A stretch of 64,000 nt of DNA, taken from Laetiporus sulphureus 93-53. Taxonomy: Eukaryota; Basidiomycota; Agaricomycetes; Polyporales; Laetiporaceae. Position 1 is the first letter of the stretch, and each line of letters begins with the position of its first letter. The stretch covers positions 5,834 through 69,833 of the forward strand of contig NW_024468573.1 in assembly GCF_001632365.1 (NCBI RefSeq), given 5' to 3'. Below, piece by piece: positions 24,608 through 35,677 of the stretch. The translations under genes and the position numbers were made by a program. The notes under the pieces were generated by a model. It was not told the DNA's origin and searched no databases. It saw nothing but the letters and a program-made list of their open reading frames with translations.

Positions 24608-27185
24608 GACAGTTCTAGGAAGGATACGACGCGCGGCAAAGTGCCATCTCAAGCCCAGCATCACGATCCAGCCATCAATTGTATCAAGGTCAACGATATT
24701 GCACGAGAGCAGCGAATCGAAATAAAAGAGGAGCAATAATGGGAGCATCTACGCATGCATGAACGCCAGGGCGACCATGAAAGGTTACGAGACATCAAAT
24801 CTTCAGACCACATGAATCGAAAAGTTCACAAGTACATAATATTCGCTTTCTTCCCGGCGACCGGAATCCATCCTCTGTGAAAGGGTATAAGTTGCTCTAT
24901 GCGTGTGGCAGCACCATAAAGTCAGCTCCCCGCGCCATTGGTACGCATCGCGGAGAACGGTCTCCATCGCCCCCGCGACCGAACGGCCCATGCTGCGGCA
25001 AATAGCAAAACTCCTACATACAATAAAATCAATATTTCTCTCAATCAAAGAAGTCGAATGGCACTCACATCGACATCACACGCGGGGCGGCACTCCAGCC
25101 ACGCAGGCCAATCCAGCCAATCAATCAGCGCATCGACCTCGTCCCTCCACTTTCCCAACAAGCCCTCGGCAACTTCCACAGTTTGCTCCTCCACATCAAA
25201 TGCCTCCCGCCACGCTACAACCAGCACCCTGCAAACCTCGTGCAACACCTCGTCCACCGCATTGCGCAGCACCTGCTCTTGCTTCGTGAAACGCGCCGTC
25301 GGAAGGCGCTCCGTGAAGCTCGCCCGGCAGCCGCGCGCAATCTCGCCATACCAGCTTGGCGAGCCCACCTCGGCACGCGGGAAATACGGGACGAGGGACG
25401 TGATCAGCTGCTGGCGCACCTCCGCTGCATGCGCTGTTGCGTTGGCCACCTCTTGGTGTAGCAGGTAGCGTAAGTACGGTAAGCGATCGGAGAACCTGTC
25501 CTGCACAACCTGCGCGAGACCACGCCAGTCCACCCCGCTGCCCGCATCCGGCGAGCGCGAAAACACGTCCGCAATGTCTGCCCGAGCGGCCGCGATGTCA
25601 GCCTCGGAAATATTCAGCAGGCGATACTCCTCGCGCGGGAGTGAGCGTCGGGAATTGATGAGGGACGTGAACGCTGGGTCGAAGAACGAGATCATCCCCG
25701 AGGGATCCACGTGCACGCGCAGGTCACCCGGGAAGGCGTTGTGCCAGGCACCAGCGTGCATACCTTCGCCGTGCACCGCTGTAGGCCAACTGCCTTTCCA
25801 GCCCTGCGGAGGTGTGCTCGGATTACGACCAGGACCTCCTGGCCCTCCTGGTTTACCTGGAGGGGCGCCCGGGCCGTCTGGTGGAGAACCCGGTCCTCCT
25901 GGGGGTCCTCCAGGTCCGCCCCGCGGAGGCCTTTCCGGCGGTTCACCCGGTCGTTCATCTCCCCCTCTTCCCGGCCTGTCTCTGCATCCACCGCCAGGTC
26001 CACCACCAGGTCCGCCGCCAAATCCTCCTCCGTTGATGGTATTCATAGCCGAGACAAGTTCCAAGCCTTGCGAGAAGTTGCAATACATGATCTCACTGCA
26101 GTGGAGTCGGTTTGCGTTTGGACAGTAGCAATCGTCAAATTCGTCAAATTCGGACTCACAAATCAAATTCCATCCTGACAAACCCGTCTACACCATATTC
26201 CTCGCCCCAATCGCAGGCCTTCAATATAAGCTCACTCTCGCCGGACGGTAAGATATCGCCCGCATTGTATCTGTGTTCGATCTCGCCGAAGACGAGCAGA
26301 TACTGTGTGTCGACGACGCCACCCCTCTTGTTCCCGCTGGATCCGTCAAAGTAGACCAACTTGAGCTCGCGCGCGGCGCTGAATGTGAAGAGAGTGCCGT
26401 TGTCTCCTCGCACAAACATCTGGGAGTGCTCCGGGTCAAAACCAATCCAGTCCATCTCAGGGAAGACATCGCTTCCACGTCCGTGATAGAGAACTGTTCC
26501 GGGTGGAATACTGGCGCGAACGATCGAGTGTCCTGAACAGTCGGTGAGGTGAGTCTTTACGCGCAATGTAGGCGAAAGCGACTAAGGTTACCATTGGGAT
26601 AGCGTGAATTAGCCCCCATCTGCATGAGAGATGCGAGGGATTGGAAAATGAGGTTCCCTGCCGCATCCGTACTGACTGGCTCATCCCATGGGAGAGTGTA
26701 GGATGGTTCGACCTGACCATTGAACTCAGAGTTGGTCCTCAGCGGAACCTGTTCAGCAAGGTATGCTCCTTGCGTCGCGCAAGCCGCCAGAAGAGAGACA
26801 CCGCAAGCAGTCAACCATCCCATGGTGGGCGGGAGGAGGTGAGATGCAGAGCTGTGGGAGGGACATGTTGCTGCTGCTTATCCGCAGCAAGCGTGGACTG
26901 CGCGTCGAGGTACCGCAGTCACATCCTGGTCACATCGTTCCATATAGCACGCATTTCCGAGGTTCTGGCCATTGGGCGTTGATGAAATTGGCAGCAGGCA
27001 GAGATATTCGAGATTGCGGGAGCATGGACTTTAGGATGTGGATCATTGAGTCAAGCTCAAGGTCAGTGTCAAAGGTCAGTCTCGGGCGCTACTGGGTTTG
27101 TAGTCCGAGCGGCAATGTCCGCGAGAGGCAATACACCATGCCTTCAAGTCGTACTCAGCTGAAGGGATGTGCCTTGTTTAATATG
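24321..27185 (-). repeat. Inverted duplication, left arm
   Basis: Read on the minus strand, this 2.9 kb matches 32250-35200 on the plus strand: promoter, four exons and introns of a secreted protein gene, then the start of the CFA20 gene. The inner edge is fuzzy (27085-27185); the outer edge is sharp, at the sequence ACATACGATGTCC. This is probably the source copy, because its CFA20 gene is complete. Confidence 0.9.
24897..26823 (-). CDS. Secreted protein with collagen-like linker, copy 1 (582 aa)
   Basis: Exons on the minus strand are 26823-26592, 26532-26160, 26095-25069 and 25013-24897, with introns of 59, 64 and 55 nt. A signal peptide is visible (MGWLTACGVSLLAACATQG). A first domain follows, with IPPGTVLYHGR, WIGFDPEHSQMF and LKLVYFDG, and then a Gly/Pro linker (about residues 215-285) of GGPGGPP-type repeats. 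The C-terminal helical domain contains WHNAFPGDLRVHVDPSGMIS, RLLNISEADIAAARADI, LPYLRYLLHQEVANATAH and a Cys-rich tail (LECRPACDVDEFCYLP). I have seen similar unnamed secreted proteins in Agaricomycetes but know no function. The near-identical second copy at 32640-34594 is oriented the other way. Acting outside the cell is inferred from the signal peptide and lack of a membrane anchor. Confidence 0.85.
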
Positions 27186-27572
27186 TGTAAGTGCTACATT
27201 CTAGTCACAGACGCGGATGCCCTGCTTCTTAGAGTCTGCTCATCAGTACACACAGAACATTGAAAGTACACGATCAGGACAGACAGTAATTGAGCCCACA
27301 CTCTCGTAGTATCCTGTGATGATATAGAGTAACGTGCAAGGCACCGTCCTAGCTATAACAAGCAGACATTAGCGTACAAGTGTCCAACGCCTTGATAACA
27401 ACATATTTTTCTCTCCAGACCCAGGTTAGCCCAAGTCATACGATAGTTGATATAGTAGATAGCCAGATAGACACGTTCGTGATGGAGGTATGCAGGGTAT
27501 CAGTGTTGGTGTGGTCCGTTTGTGAGTCGATGACGTTAGAAACAGACAGCAAGAGGCGTAACACGCAATGCG
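26824..27572. other. Upstream region of secreted protein copy 1 and 3' side of protein B
   Basis: 26824 to about 27185 is the promoter part of the inverted duplication; bases beyond that are unique. No gene is seen. Confidence 0.55.
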
Positions 27573-29398
27573 TTAGCTGGTATCGGGGCGGCCGGAGAAC
27601 AAGTGTCTGCGCGCCATACGGAGGAACTGCTTGCCGATCCCCTTGCACTCGTCCTTGACGGCGGTCAGCATGCGTGGTTTGCTTCCTGCGTGCAGAAGCA
27701 CACAAAAAAATCAGTTTGAGTGCGAGATTCGATATATTGGGCCAGGGCGTACTCTTTGGAGATAAAGGCAATGATGCATCCCCCGAAAGCGCCTCCTCCA
27801 AAGGCGCGAGTGTGTGGTTACTACGCGAAGGCACATCAGGAGCGGGAGCATGGCGCGACTTCTTAGACACCACGCTGACAGTCGACCGCGCCTTCGCACG
27901 GCTGCTGGGCCCCTCGGGGTAGGGTGGATTACGAGGTTTCCCGGACGACACGCCGGTGGGCGACCGCACCCTCTCGTGAGCACTGGATCCGCCACCAGGT
28001 AATTCGGGCACACTGGGACACTGATTAAACGCCGTACTAATGGGCGGCCGCGCCCTTGCACGCTCTCCGGAATTAGGCTGGCTGCGAGACTTGCGCGACG
28101 CGATGGTGATGGACGACAGTGCCCGTGCGCGGATACCGGGCTCATCGGAGCCTGGCGCGTTATGGGACTTCTTATACGGCACGCTGATGGACGAGAACGC
28201 CCGCGTACGGCGATTGGGCTGCCCGGTGTCGGATGTATCCCCAGATTTTTTGGATCCTACGCTGGCTGACACAGCCGCGCGCGCTCTTGCCTCCGCGATC
28301 AGCCTGCAAGCGACGACGTCAGTGAACAAGTAGGATAACTCCGCGCGCGTGAGTCGCCGTACCGACGGATCTCCGCCTCCTCGTCCATGTAGTAGTGTGG
28401 GTCCGCGATCTCGCTGACTTCAGAGAGGTCGAGCGACGCGTACACGATCGGGATCATGTCGTCGTCCGTGTTGGACTGGTCGAACGTGGGCATCACCAGA
28501 TTGAGGTAGTCTGAGCGCAGGCTCGGAGGGCGGACGCTGGCGAACGTGTGCGTCGGGAAGTGAAACCCGTACGGGGAGAGCACATTGTACGGCGACTCGA
28601 ACGGGAGCACATCATCCTCGAGTTCCGCGAGACTGATGGGCACGGCGGACACCCACGTCGACTGGTACTCGAGGCTGTACGTCGACCCGTTGTTCGCCAA
28701 CCGCAGCTCGTCCGGCCAAGGATCAGGCTCAACGATCGACGTGTGATCTACCGCCGAGTCATGAAATGAACCCATAGAGTTCGCCAGTGGGCTTCCCAAA
28801 TCCTCCCACGAGGACGTCTCGTCCGATGGCGTGCCGTATCCCGCCTCCCAGAGCGTCCTCCACTTGCGATAGTCCTCGAGCTCATACTTGTCGTGCCTCC
28901 GCACCTCCTCAAGCGAGAGCATGACGGCAAGCTCCTCGCGGAACTCCTGTGTCGGGATGCGCACGACGCGGTCGATGTAGTTGTACTGGTAGCAGCGCGC
29001 GAACGGGAACGGGCGAGAGGGGCACAGAGGCGCGCGTTCGAGCGGGTGCGCGGTCTCTGGCAGAATCGGCACCGACATGGCCGAGTGCGTGAATCGTGCG
29101 CGCGGGGGGGTGGGGAGGCCCTGGCCGACGAAGCGGATGTGGCATCTATGGGTCGGTTTATCTGGCCATGGGATTTCGTCGACCTATCGGGGATTCAGAG
29201 ACGATCTCGCCTCAATCGGCTAACAATAACAAGTGAAATGAGTGGAGCACTCACGCGGTCAATGTACCCCACATACGTCTTCGGAGCGAGCCGTTTTGCA
29301 GCGCTCTGCAGGATAGGATCGTCGATGCCCCTGGCGGTGGCGACGGGGTCGAGGCGAAGGACGAGATAAGATCCCGGCGTGGGGGTCAAAGTAGGCAT
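27573..29398 (-). CDS. Lineage-specific hypothetical protein B (paralogue of the 8195-9533 gene), 542 aa
   Basis: Exons on the minus strand are 29398-29255 (48 codons), 29183-28363, 28303-27753 and 27685-27573; frames close at all three introns (71, 59 and 67 nt). Exons 1 and 2 align with protein A, including PKTYVGY, RCHIRFVGQGLP, SVPILPE, PFPFARCYQYN, VVRIPTQ and, near the end of exon 2, SLDLSEVSEIADP. Exon 3 opens with the shared helix (LIAEARARA) and then carries about five degenerate repeats of 25-30 residues (RAFSSISVPYKKS, RALSSITIASRKS, RAKARSTVSVVSKKS) that protein A lacks. Exon 4 adds a basic tail (GKQFLRMARRHLFSGRP). No known domain, signal peptide or membrane segment is seen. It lies between the arms of the inverted duplication but outside the duplicated DNA. 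Confidence 0.75.
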
Positions 29399-29993
29399 TA
29401 CCGACGAGTAACCGAGCACAATGGTATTAGTATAGGAGAGAACGCTTCCAGCCACGCATCGAGACGAGAGAAGAGGAGAGAACGTGCGGACCGTGTGGCC
29501 TGTGAGGGGTATGAAACAAGCCACGCTGGGGGCGCGGTGATTTAAGTCTAAATGGTTCTGCCACGACGGCGAGTCTTGACGCTCCCTGTGCGTCATTCCT
29601 GCAGAACTTTGGACGCACCATATGCCCGCTATATTCCCGCTTGCCCAATGTTGATGCTGTATTGTTGGATGTGAGTCCACAGCTGGAGAACGAGTCGGCA
29701 GAAACAGAGTAGGGTGCGGGGAAATAGCTAATGCTAATTAGCTAGTGCCGTGTAATTTACGGTTAAAATCAACACGGCTGAAAATTGAAGGTAAATTATT
29801 AGCGCTGACGGTCTCCGATCATGTGTATGGAGCAGTATGCTATGGGATCTTGACATTGATCGCGACCTCCAGCAAGCCAGTCACACCTAATTCCAATACG
29901 TATGCCGCCCGATAGTATGGTAGAATGTACAAAAGTCCGAGACCCATTAGCACATTACAGACTGACCGAACCGTGTGCCTGACACCCGACCTC

Positions 29994-31557
29994 TCACAGC
30001 TTTGCCTTGACGTCCTCCTCCCGCACCCGCATGCGCGCCATCCCCTCAATGATCCTCTCTGCATCGCTCTCCATCCTACTCAACAACTCCGCACACGTCG
30101 GGCAGTCCTTGATCAACCCGACCGTCACGCCCGCACTCCAGATACCATAATCCGGGTCGCCGAGCTCGTACACCTTCCGCCCGCGCTGGCCAGACACGAG
30201 CTCACGCAGCTCCTCAAACTTTGCTCCGCCCGGCCGCCGCTCGAGCGCGACGACCTCTTCAGAGACCTTATTCCGGAACACCCGTGCCGTGTTGTGCAGC
30301 GTGCGGAAGATGTGGATCGTGTCCCGCTCGGTGGATGCGACGATCTTGTCCTTGATGTTCTGGTGGACCGGGCTGGACACCGTGTCTGTGAGGCTCTCGA
30401 TGCATATACAGAGCAAGCAGACTGACCTTTCAACGGTGCATACGAACCGCGTGCCTACGTTTCTCAAGCATCAGCGATACCATCGTTTGGATAAACCTGA
30501 GTGTAACACCATACCCATGTTCACTCCCTGAATGATAGGACGTCAATAAAGCTGCTTACACCAACATAATGAAAGGATGACACACCGCAGCGCCTAGAGC
30601 CAAGGCAGCAGCCAGGCCACGCCCGTCGGCGATGCCTCCTGATGCGATGTATGGAATCTTGAGCTCTTGTGCAGCGCGAGCGAGCTAGTACGGGCGCGGA
30701 TTATATGTACTTCCTGAGGTAATAAATGCGACTACGTACGAGAACGAGCCCGCCGATGTCATCCTCGCCAGGGTGGCCAGCACCTGCGGGCATGACAGCG
30801 ATCAGCGGATTCCAACACAACGGATCACAAGATACCTACACTCGAAGCCATCGATGCTCAAGACGTCCACGCCCATGCGCTCCCCGGCCTAGCTCGCGCA
30901 TATCAGTACGTCCATCGCACCTCAAAAGTCAACAAACCTTCGCATGTCGTATGTTCGTACATTTGTGTATCACGATGCACCCCTGCGACTTGAACAGCTT
31001 CACGAGCGGCGCAGCTGGACCACCCGCACCCAGTCAGTCCACGCCTCCAGCCGCACACAAATGCAAACACAAATACGCACGGTTGTTCCCCGCAGTCTCG
31101 AAAATGCGGACGCCCTCTTCCAGTGCGGCGCGCGCATAGCCCTCGTAATCCGGCGGGTTAATCGAGGGCAGGAGGGTGATGTTCACGCCAAAGTTGTGTG
31201 GTGTCAGCGTGCGTGTTTCGCGGATCGCAGCGCGAAGGGCGTGCGGGTCAGGTTGAGTGAGGGCGGTGAGTATGCCTAGAGGCGGAAATGAGTATGATAT
31301 CGTGCGTAGGTGGTGAGGTGACATACCGAGGCCGCCGGCATTTGAGACCGCTGCTACGAGTTTGGGCAGGCCGACCCTGTACAAGCAATTAGGTCATGAG
31401 ATCATTTGCGAGAGTGAACGAGCTTACCACTGCATGCCACCCTGCACGACAGGCCTGAGCAGCGCGAGACTCAAAAGTCAGACGTGGCAGCAACATCCGT
31501 GTGATCCACTTACACCCGGATACCCAACAACTTCGTCAACGGCGTAACAAGTGGCAT
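29994..31557 (-). CDS. Nitronate monooxygenase (2-nitropropane dioxygenase family)
   Basis: The gene is spread over about ten small exons on the minus strand from ATG 31557 (MPLVTPLTKLLGIR) to TGA 29994-29996. Splicing yields [97 protein letters not shown], MGTRF and then the C-terminal helical part ending EEDVKAKL. These are the FMN-binding TIM-barrel blocks of class I nitronate monooxygenases, which oxidise alkyl nitronates such as propionate 3-nitronate. No targeting signal is evident, so a cytosolic site is likely. The upstream spacer is shared with secreted protein copy 2, which is transcribed divergently. Exon edges in the first half are inferred from family continuity. Confidence 0.85.
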
Positions 31558-32639
31558 TATCTTCTCTGCACCAGTGTAGGTTTGATGGTAGTTGCGTAAA
31601 AAGCACAGATGGGGGGGAAGGCAGCTCGCGGTCGAGCTGATAAATCTCGAGCCGGAGAATCACAAGCCTACTACCATACACATCGAGCGCCTTTACTGCG
31701 AGTGCACATCATATGATGCTCGCCTCGCAAGGCTGTCAGACAAGCATTCTTCTGTGACAGGTGTTTCATCGAGGATGAGGAGGCGTTAAGCGATGATCAT
31801 GCGACGCTGAGGGCGGCAGCAGAGACGGGCGCCTTTGGCAGCACACGTTGGGCGCTTGACGCGTCTGTGGCGCGGAAGAAGCCGCGCCTCGGTGAAGACG
31901 CCGTACGCACCAATAATATTCATGCATTCAACAGTCAACACGCAGACATGAAGGCTTTTGTTTCCTTAGGCTTGCTTGTGCCTCATGTGAAGCATATCAA
32001 CTGAATCCAACGCGAATGTGTAAATTCTCACTGGCACGCTCAATGTGTGTAGTCTCACCACTGCTAGCGTATTACAATATTATTCGCTGACCAGACTCCC
32101 GACTTAAGCCTGAACTCGTGTTGCTATGCTGCATTGCTTAGCCGGGATTTTAACAGTCTTGAGTAGATGAGACTAGGTCAAAAATAGTCGAAGAGATCAA
32201 CTCCTGTCTCACGTCGCCTTCGTTGATCCGCCTCGAGCCATTTAAACAAGGTTCCATCGCGATTGCATAGTCAACGCTGGTGCGCTCTCCTACCATACAG
32301 GCAGGACGTTGACAAAAAGGCGTTCTCATTCGCCGACGGATGTTGCCGGTCGGATCATAAATTCAGCAGCGCCCGAGACTGACGTCGAGCTTGACTCAAT
32401 AATTGATTGCTTCAGTTTCATAGGGACTCGCAGTCCATACTCCCGCAACCTCGAATATCTCCGCCTGCTGGCCATTCTCCTCAACGTCCAATGGCCAAGA
32501 CCTCATAAATGAGTGCGATGTGGAACGATGTGACCCAGACGTGACTGCGGTACCTGGACGCGCAGTCCGCGCTTGCTGCGGATACACACCAGCAACATGT
32601 CCCTCCCACAGCACTGTATCTTACCTCCTCCCGCCCACC
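31558..32639. other. Divergent promoter region with an orphan coding-like stretch
   Basis: This lies between the nitronate monooxygenase (-) and secreted protein copy 2 (+). From about 32250 it belongs to the right arm of the inverted duplication. On the plus strand 31772-31915 is G/C-rich and reads as protein (TLRAAAETGAFGSTRWALD) after an AG at about 31759-31760; no partner exon was found, so it may be a gene remnant. Confidence 0.5.
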
Positions 32640-34594
32640 ATGGGATGGTTGACTGCTTGCGGTGTCTCTCTTCTGGCGGCTTGCGCGACGCAAGGAGCAT
32701 ACCTTGCTGAACAGGTTCCGCTGAGGACCAACTCTGAGTTCAATGGTCAGGTCGAACCATCCTTCACTCTCCCATGGGATGAGCCAGTCAGTAAGGATGC
32801 GACAGGGAACCTCATTTTCCAATCCCTCGCATCTCTCATGCAGATGGGGGCTAATTCACGCTATCCCAATGGTAACCTTAGTCGCTTTCGCCTACATTGC
32901 GCGTAAAGACTCACCTCACCGACTGCTCAGGACACTCGATCGTTCGCGCCAGTATTCCACCCGGAACAGTCTTCTCTCACGGCAGGAGCACCGACGCTTT
33001 CCCTGAGATGGACTGGATCGCCCTCGACTCGGAGCACTCCCAAGGTTTTGCGCGAGGGAACAACGGCACTCTCTTCACGTTCAGCGCCGCGCGCGAGCTC
33101 AAGTTGGTCTACTTTGACGGATGCAGCGGCAACAAGATGGCTGGCGTCATCGACACACAGCATCTGCTCGTCTGGGGCGAGATCGAACACAAGTACAACT
33201 CGACCGGTATGTTCGGCGAGCGTGAACTCATAGTAGAAGCCTGCAAGTGGGGTGAGGAATATGGAATAGATGGGTTTGTCAGGATGGAAATTAACTTGTG
33301 AGTGCGAATGTGACGATTGCTGCTGTCTGAAAGGAAACCGACCCCACTGTAGTGAGATTATGTATTGCAACTTCTCCCGAGGCTTGGAACTTGTCTCGGC
33401 CATAAATATCATCAACCGCGGAGGAATTGGCGGCGGACCTGGCGGTGGACCTGGAGGTGGACGCGGAGATAGGCCGGGAAGCGGGGGAGATGAACGACCG
33501 GCTGATCCACCGGAGAGGCCTCCTCGAGGCGGACCTGGAGGACCCCCAGGAGGATCGGATAGGCCAGGAGGACCAGGTTCTCCACCGGATGGCCCGGACG
33601 CCCCTCCAGGTAGGCCAGGAGAGCCAGGGGGTCCTCAACGACCTGGTCGTAGTCCGACCACACCTCCCCAGGGCTGGAAAGGCACCATGCCTTTAACGAT
33701 GCGCGACGAAGGTATGCGCGCTGCTGCCTGGCACAATGCCTTCCCGGGTGACCTGCGCGTGCACGTGGATCCCTCGGGGATGATCTCGTTCTTCGACCCA
33801 ACGTTCACGTCCCTCATCGATTCCCGGCGCTCACTCCCACGCGAGCAGTACCGACTGCTGAACATTTCTGAGGCTGACATCGCGGCTGCTCGGGCAGACA
33901 TCGCGGACGTGTTTTCACGCTCGCCCAATGCGGGCAGCGGGGTGGACTGGCGCGGTCTCGCACAGGTCGTGCAGGACAGGTTCTCTGATCGCCTGCCGTA
34001 CTTACGCTATCTGCTACACCAAGAGGTGGCCAACGCAACCGCACACGCAGCGGAGGTGCGCCAGCAGCTGATCACGTCCCTCCTCCCGTATATGCCGCGG
34101 GCCGAGGTGGGCTCGCCGGGCTGGTTCGGCGAGATCGCGCGTGGCTGCCGAGCGAGCTTCACGGAGCGTCTCCCGACGGCGCGTTTCACGAAGCAGGAGC
34201 GGCTGTTGCGGAATGCGGTGGATGAAGTGCTTCACGAGGTTTGCAGGGTGCTGACTATGGCGTGGCGGGAGGCGTTCGATGTGGAGGAGCAGAATGTGGA
34301 AGTTGTCGAGGGCTTGTTGGAAAAGTGGAGGGACCAGGTCGATGCGCTGATTGATTGGCTGGACTGGCCTGCATGGCTGGAGTGTAACCCGGCGTGCGGT
34401 GTCGATGTGAGTGTTCTCCTACTATTTTTTTTCCTTTTCATTGAGAGAAGCGCTGACGTCGTTGTATGTAGGAGTTTTGCTATGTGCGACAGCATTCGCG
34501 GTTCGGTCGCGGGGACGATGGAAATGGAGACCGTTTGCCTCGATGTGTACCAATGGCGCATGCGTTTGGATCTGGGCTGTTGCCACGCGCATAG
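32640..34594 (+). CDS. Secreted protein with collagen-like linker, copy 2 (591 aa)
   Basis: Exons are 32640-32871, 32931-33297, 33353-34406 and 34472-34594, with the same exon order and phases as copy 1. Exon lengths differ from copy 1 by 0, 6, 27 and 6 nt, so every net exon indel is a multiple of three. The signal peptide (MGWLTACGVSLLAACATQG) and first domain (IPPGTVFSHGR, where copy 1 has LYHGR) come first. The Gly/Pro linker (about residues 212-290) is longer than in copy 1 by a PPGGSDRPGG-type insertion. The helical domain and Cys-rich tail (LECNPACGVDEFCYV) are retained. It appears functional and secreted, role unknown. The second intron is 55 nt against 64 in copy 1, the third 65 against 55. 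Confidence 0.85.
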
Positions 34595-34922
34595 AGCAAC
34601 GTTATGCCTTTTTATGAAGGATGGATTCCGGTCGCCAGACAGGGAGAAAGCGAATATTATTTACTTGGGAAGTTTTCGATTCGTGTGTTCTGATGTCTCG
34701 TAACTTCTGGAGGTCGCCCTGGCGTTCATGCCCATGCATGGATGCTCCCATTATTGCTCTTTCTTGATCTACAGTTCCTGCTATAATGCAGCATTATTGA
34801 TCTTGATATATCACTTGACTGTTGAAAAGCTGAGCATTGAGTACTGAGTCTTGAGCTTGAGTCTTGACGCTGGAGATGGTACTACCTTTGCCGCCCAGAG
34901 TCGCATCCTCCCCAGAACTGCC
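34595..34922. other. Spacer downstream of secreted protein copy 2
   Basis: This holds the probable 3' UTR and part of the inverted duplication. No gene is seen. Confidence 0.5.
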
Positions 34923-35200
34923 ATGTTCTCTGCCTTTGTGCAGCCTAGCGTCGTGTCGCTGTTCTCATCTACGGGCAGCTCACCGTTAAACTTGTTCTCC
35001 ATGTACATAGACGCATTCTTGCCGTCGATTCTTTCATTTGCCTCATAAAAGACGCACCATCGCAGCCTGCACCGCCGCCTCCGGCTTCTCTCACATCGCT
35101 CGCACACGAACGAGGACGAGACCGTCGTGGCAGATCACGCGCCCGACCAGACTGTCTTGCACACAGTCGCCTATTTGAAAACGACGTACATACGATGTCC
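34923..35200 (+). pseudogene. Truncated, frameshifted copy of the CFA20-gene start
   Basis: ATG 34923 opens MFSAFVQPSVVSLFSS, matching the intact gene's start at 24607. A one-base loss near 35030 shifts the frame and brings a stop at 35046-35048. Further small indels follow, yet TVLHTVAYLKTTYIRCP is still readable in another frame up to about 35200, where homology ends. The CFA20 core and second exon are missing, so no functional protein is expected. Confidence 0.85.
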
Positions 35201-35677
35201 CCAGTCGTACTGGCACTACCGGCGTTTATCCGCATTCATCAAATTCGTGTAACTTCTTCCCTCGCATCGTGATGAAGCAGTTTTTGATCCTATTCGCTTG
35301 CAAGTGAACCTATGGTGTTCTTGCGTGCTGAAGCACAGCGTCCTGGGTCTTTGTATGCATGAATGTTAACAATTATGTTCCTGCCTTTCCATGATGATAA
35401 TTTCCGGATATGTTGCCGCCGTTGCAGACACCCCTTCAGTTTCGTTTCGTTGCGCATTCGTTTCGAACATATGCAAGATTTTGTCTGGCTCCGGTCTGCT
35501 GGGAAGCGGGAAAGTATGGGAAGTGGTATGAATTGACGATGAACTGTTGTTAGACAAATATTCTATGTGCAACTTGACCGAAAGCATTAGCACAACAACG
35601 ATGAGAGCAGTGTGAAAAAGAACAGCATGCAGTGCACTATGACAACTACGTTTTTGACGCGACAGGCCATCGATCCT
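35201..35677. other. Spacer, no gene seen
   Basis: Unique sequence between the end of the inverted duplication and the MSH6 stop codon. Only short frames without motifs are present. Confidence 0.5.

Larger units (their letters stand above)
32250..35200 (+). repeat. Inverted duplication, right arm
   Basis: This is the plus-strand counterpart of the minus-strand segment 24321-27185, in inverted orientation with about 5.1 kb between the arms. It contains a complete secreted protein gene and only the first 278 nt of the CFA20 coding sequence before homology stops at about 35200. Confidence 0.9.

Noticed and set aside
25574..26128. 184-codon plus-strand Pro/Gly-rich ORF
   Set aside because: It is the antisense of the collagen-like linker of secreted protein copy 1, open only because of the biased composition.
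27680..27830. Minus-strand frame reading GGAFGGCIIAF, like the third motif of GHMP kinases
   Set aside because: It is a shifted frame of protein B. The real frame continues through the GTACGC...CGCAG intron to a clean terminal exon, and no other kinase motif is nearby.
33270..34703. 477-codon ORF as a separate gene
   Set aside because: It reads through two introns of secreted protein copy 2 (33298-33352 and 34407-34471); the spliced gene matches copy 1 exon by exon.
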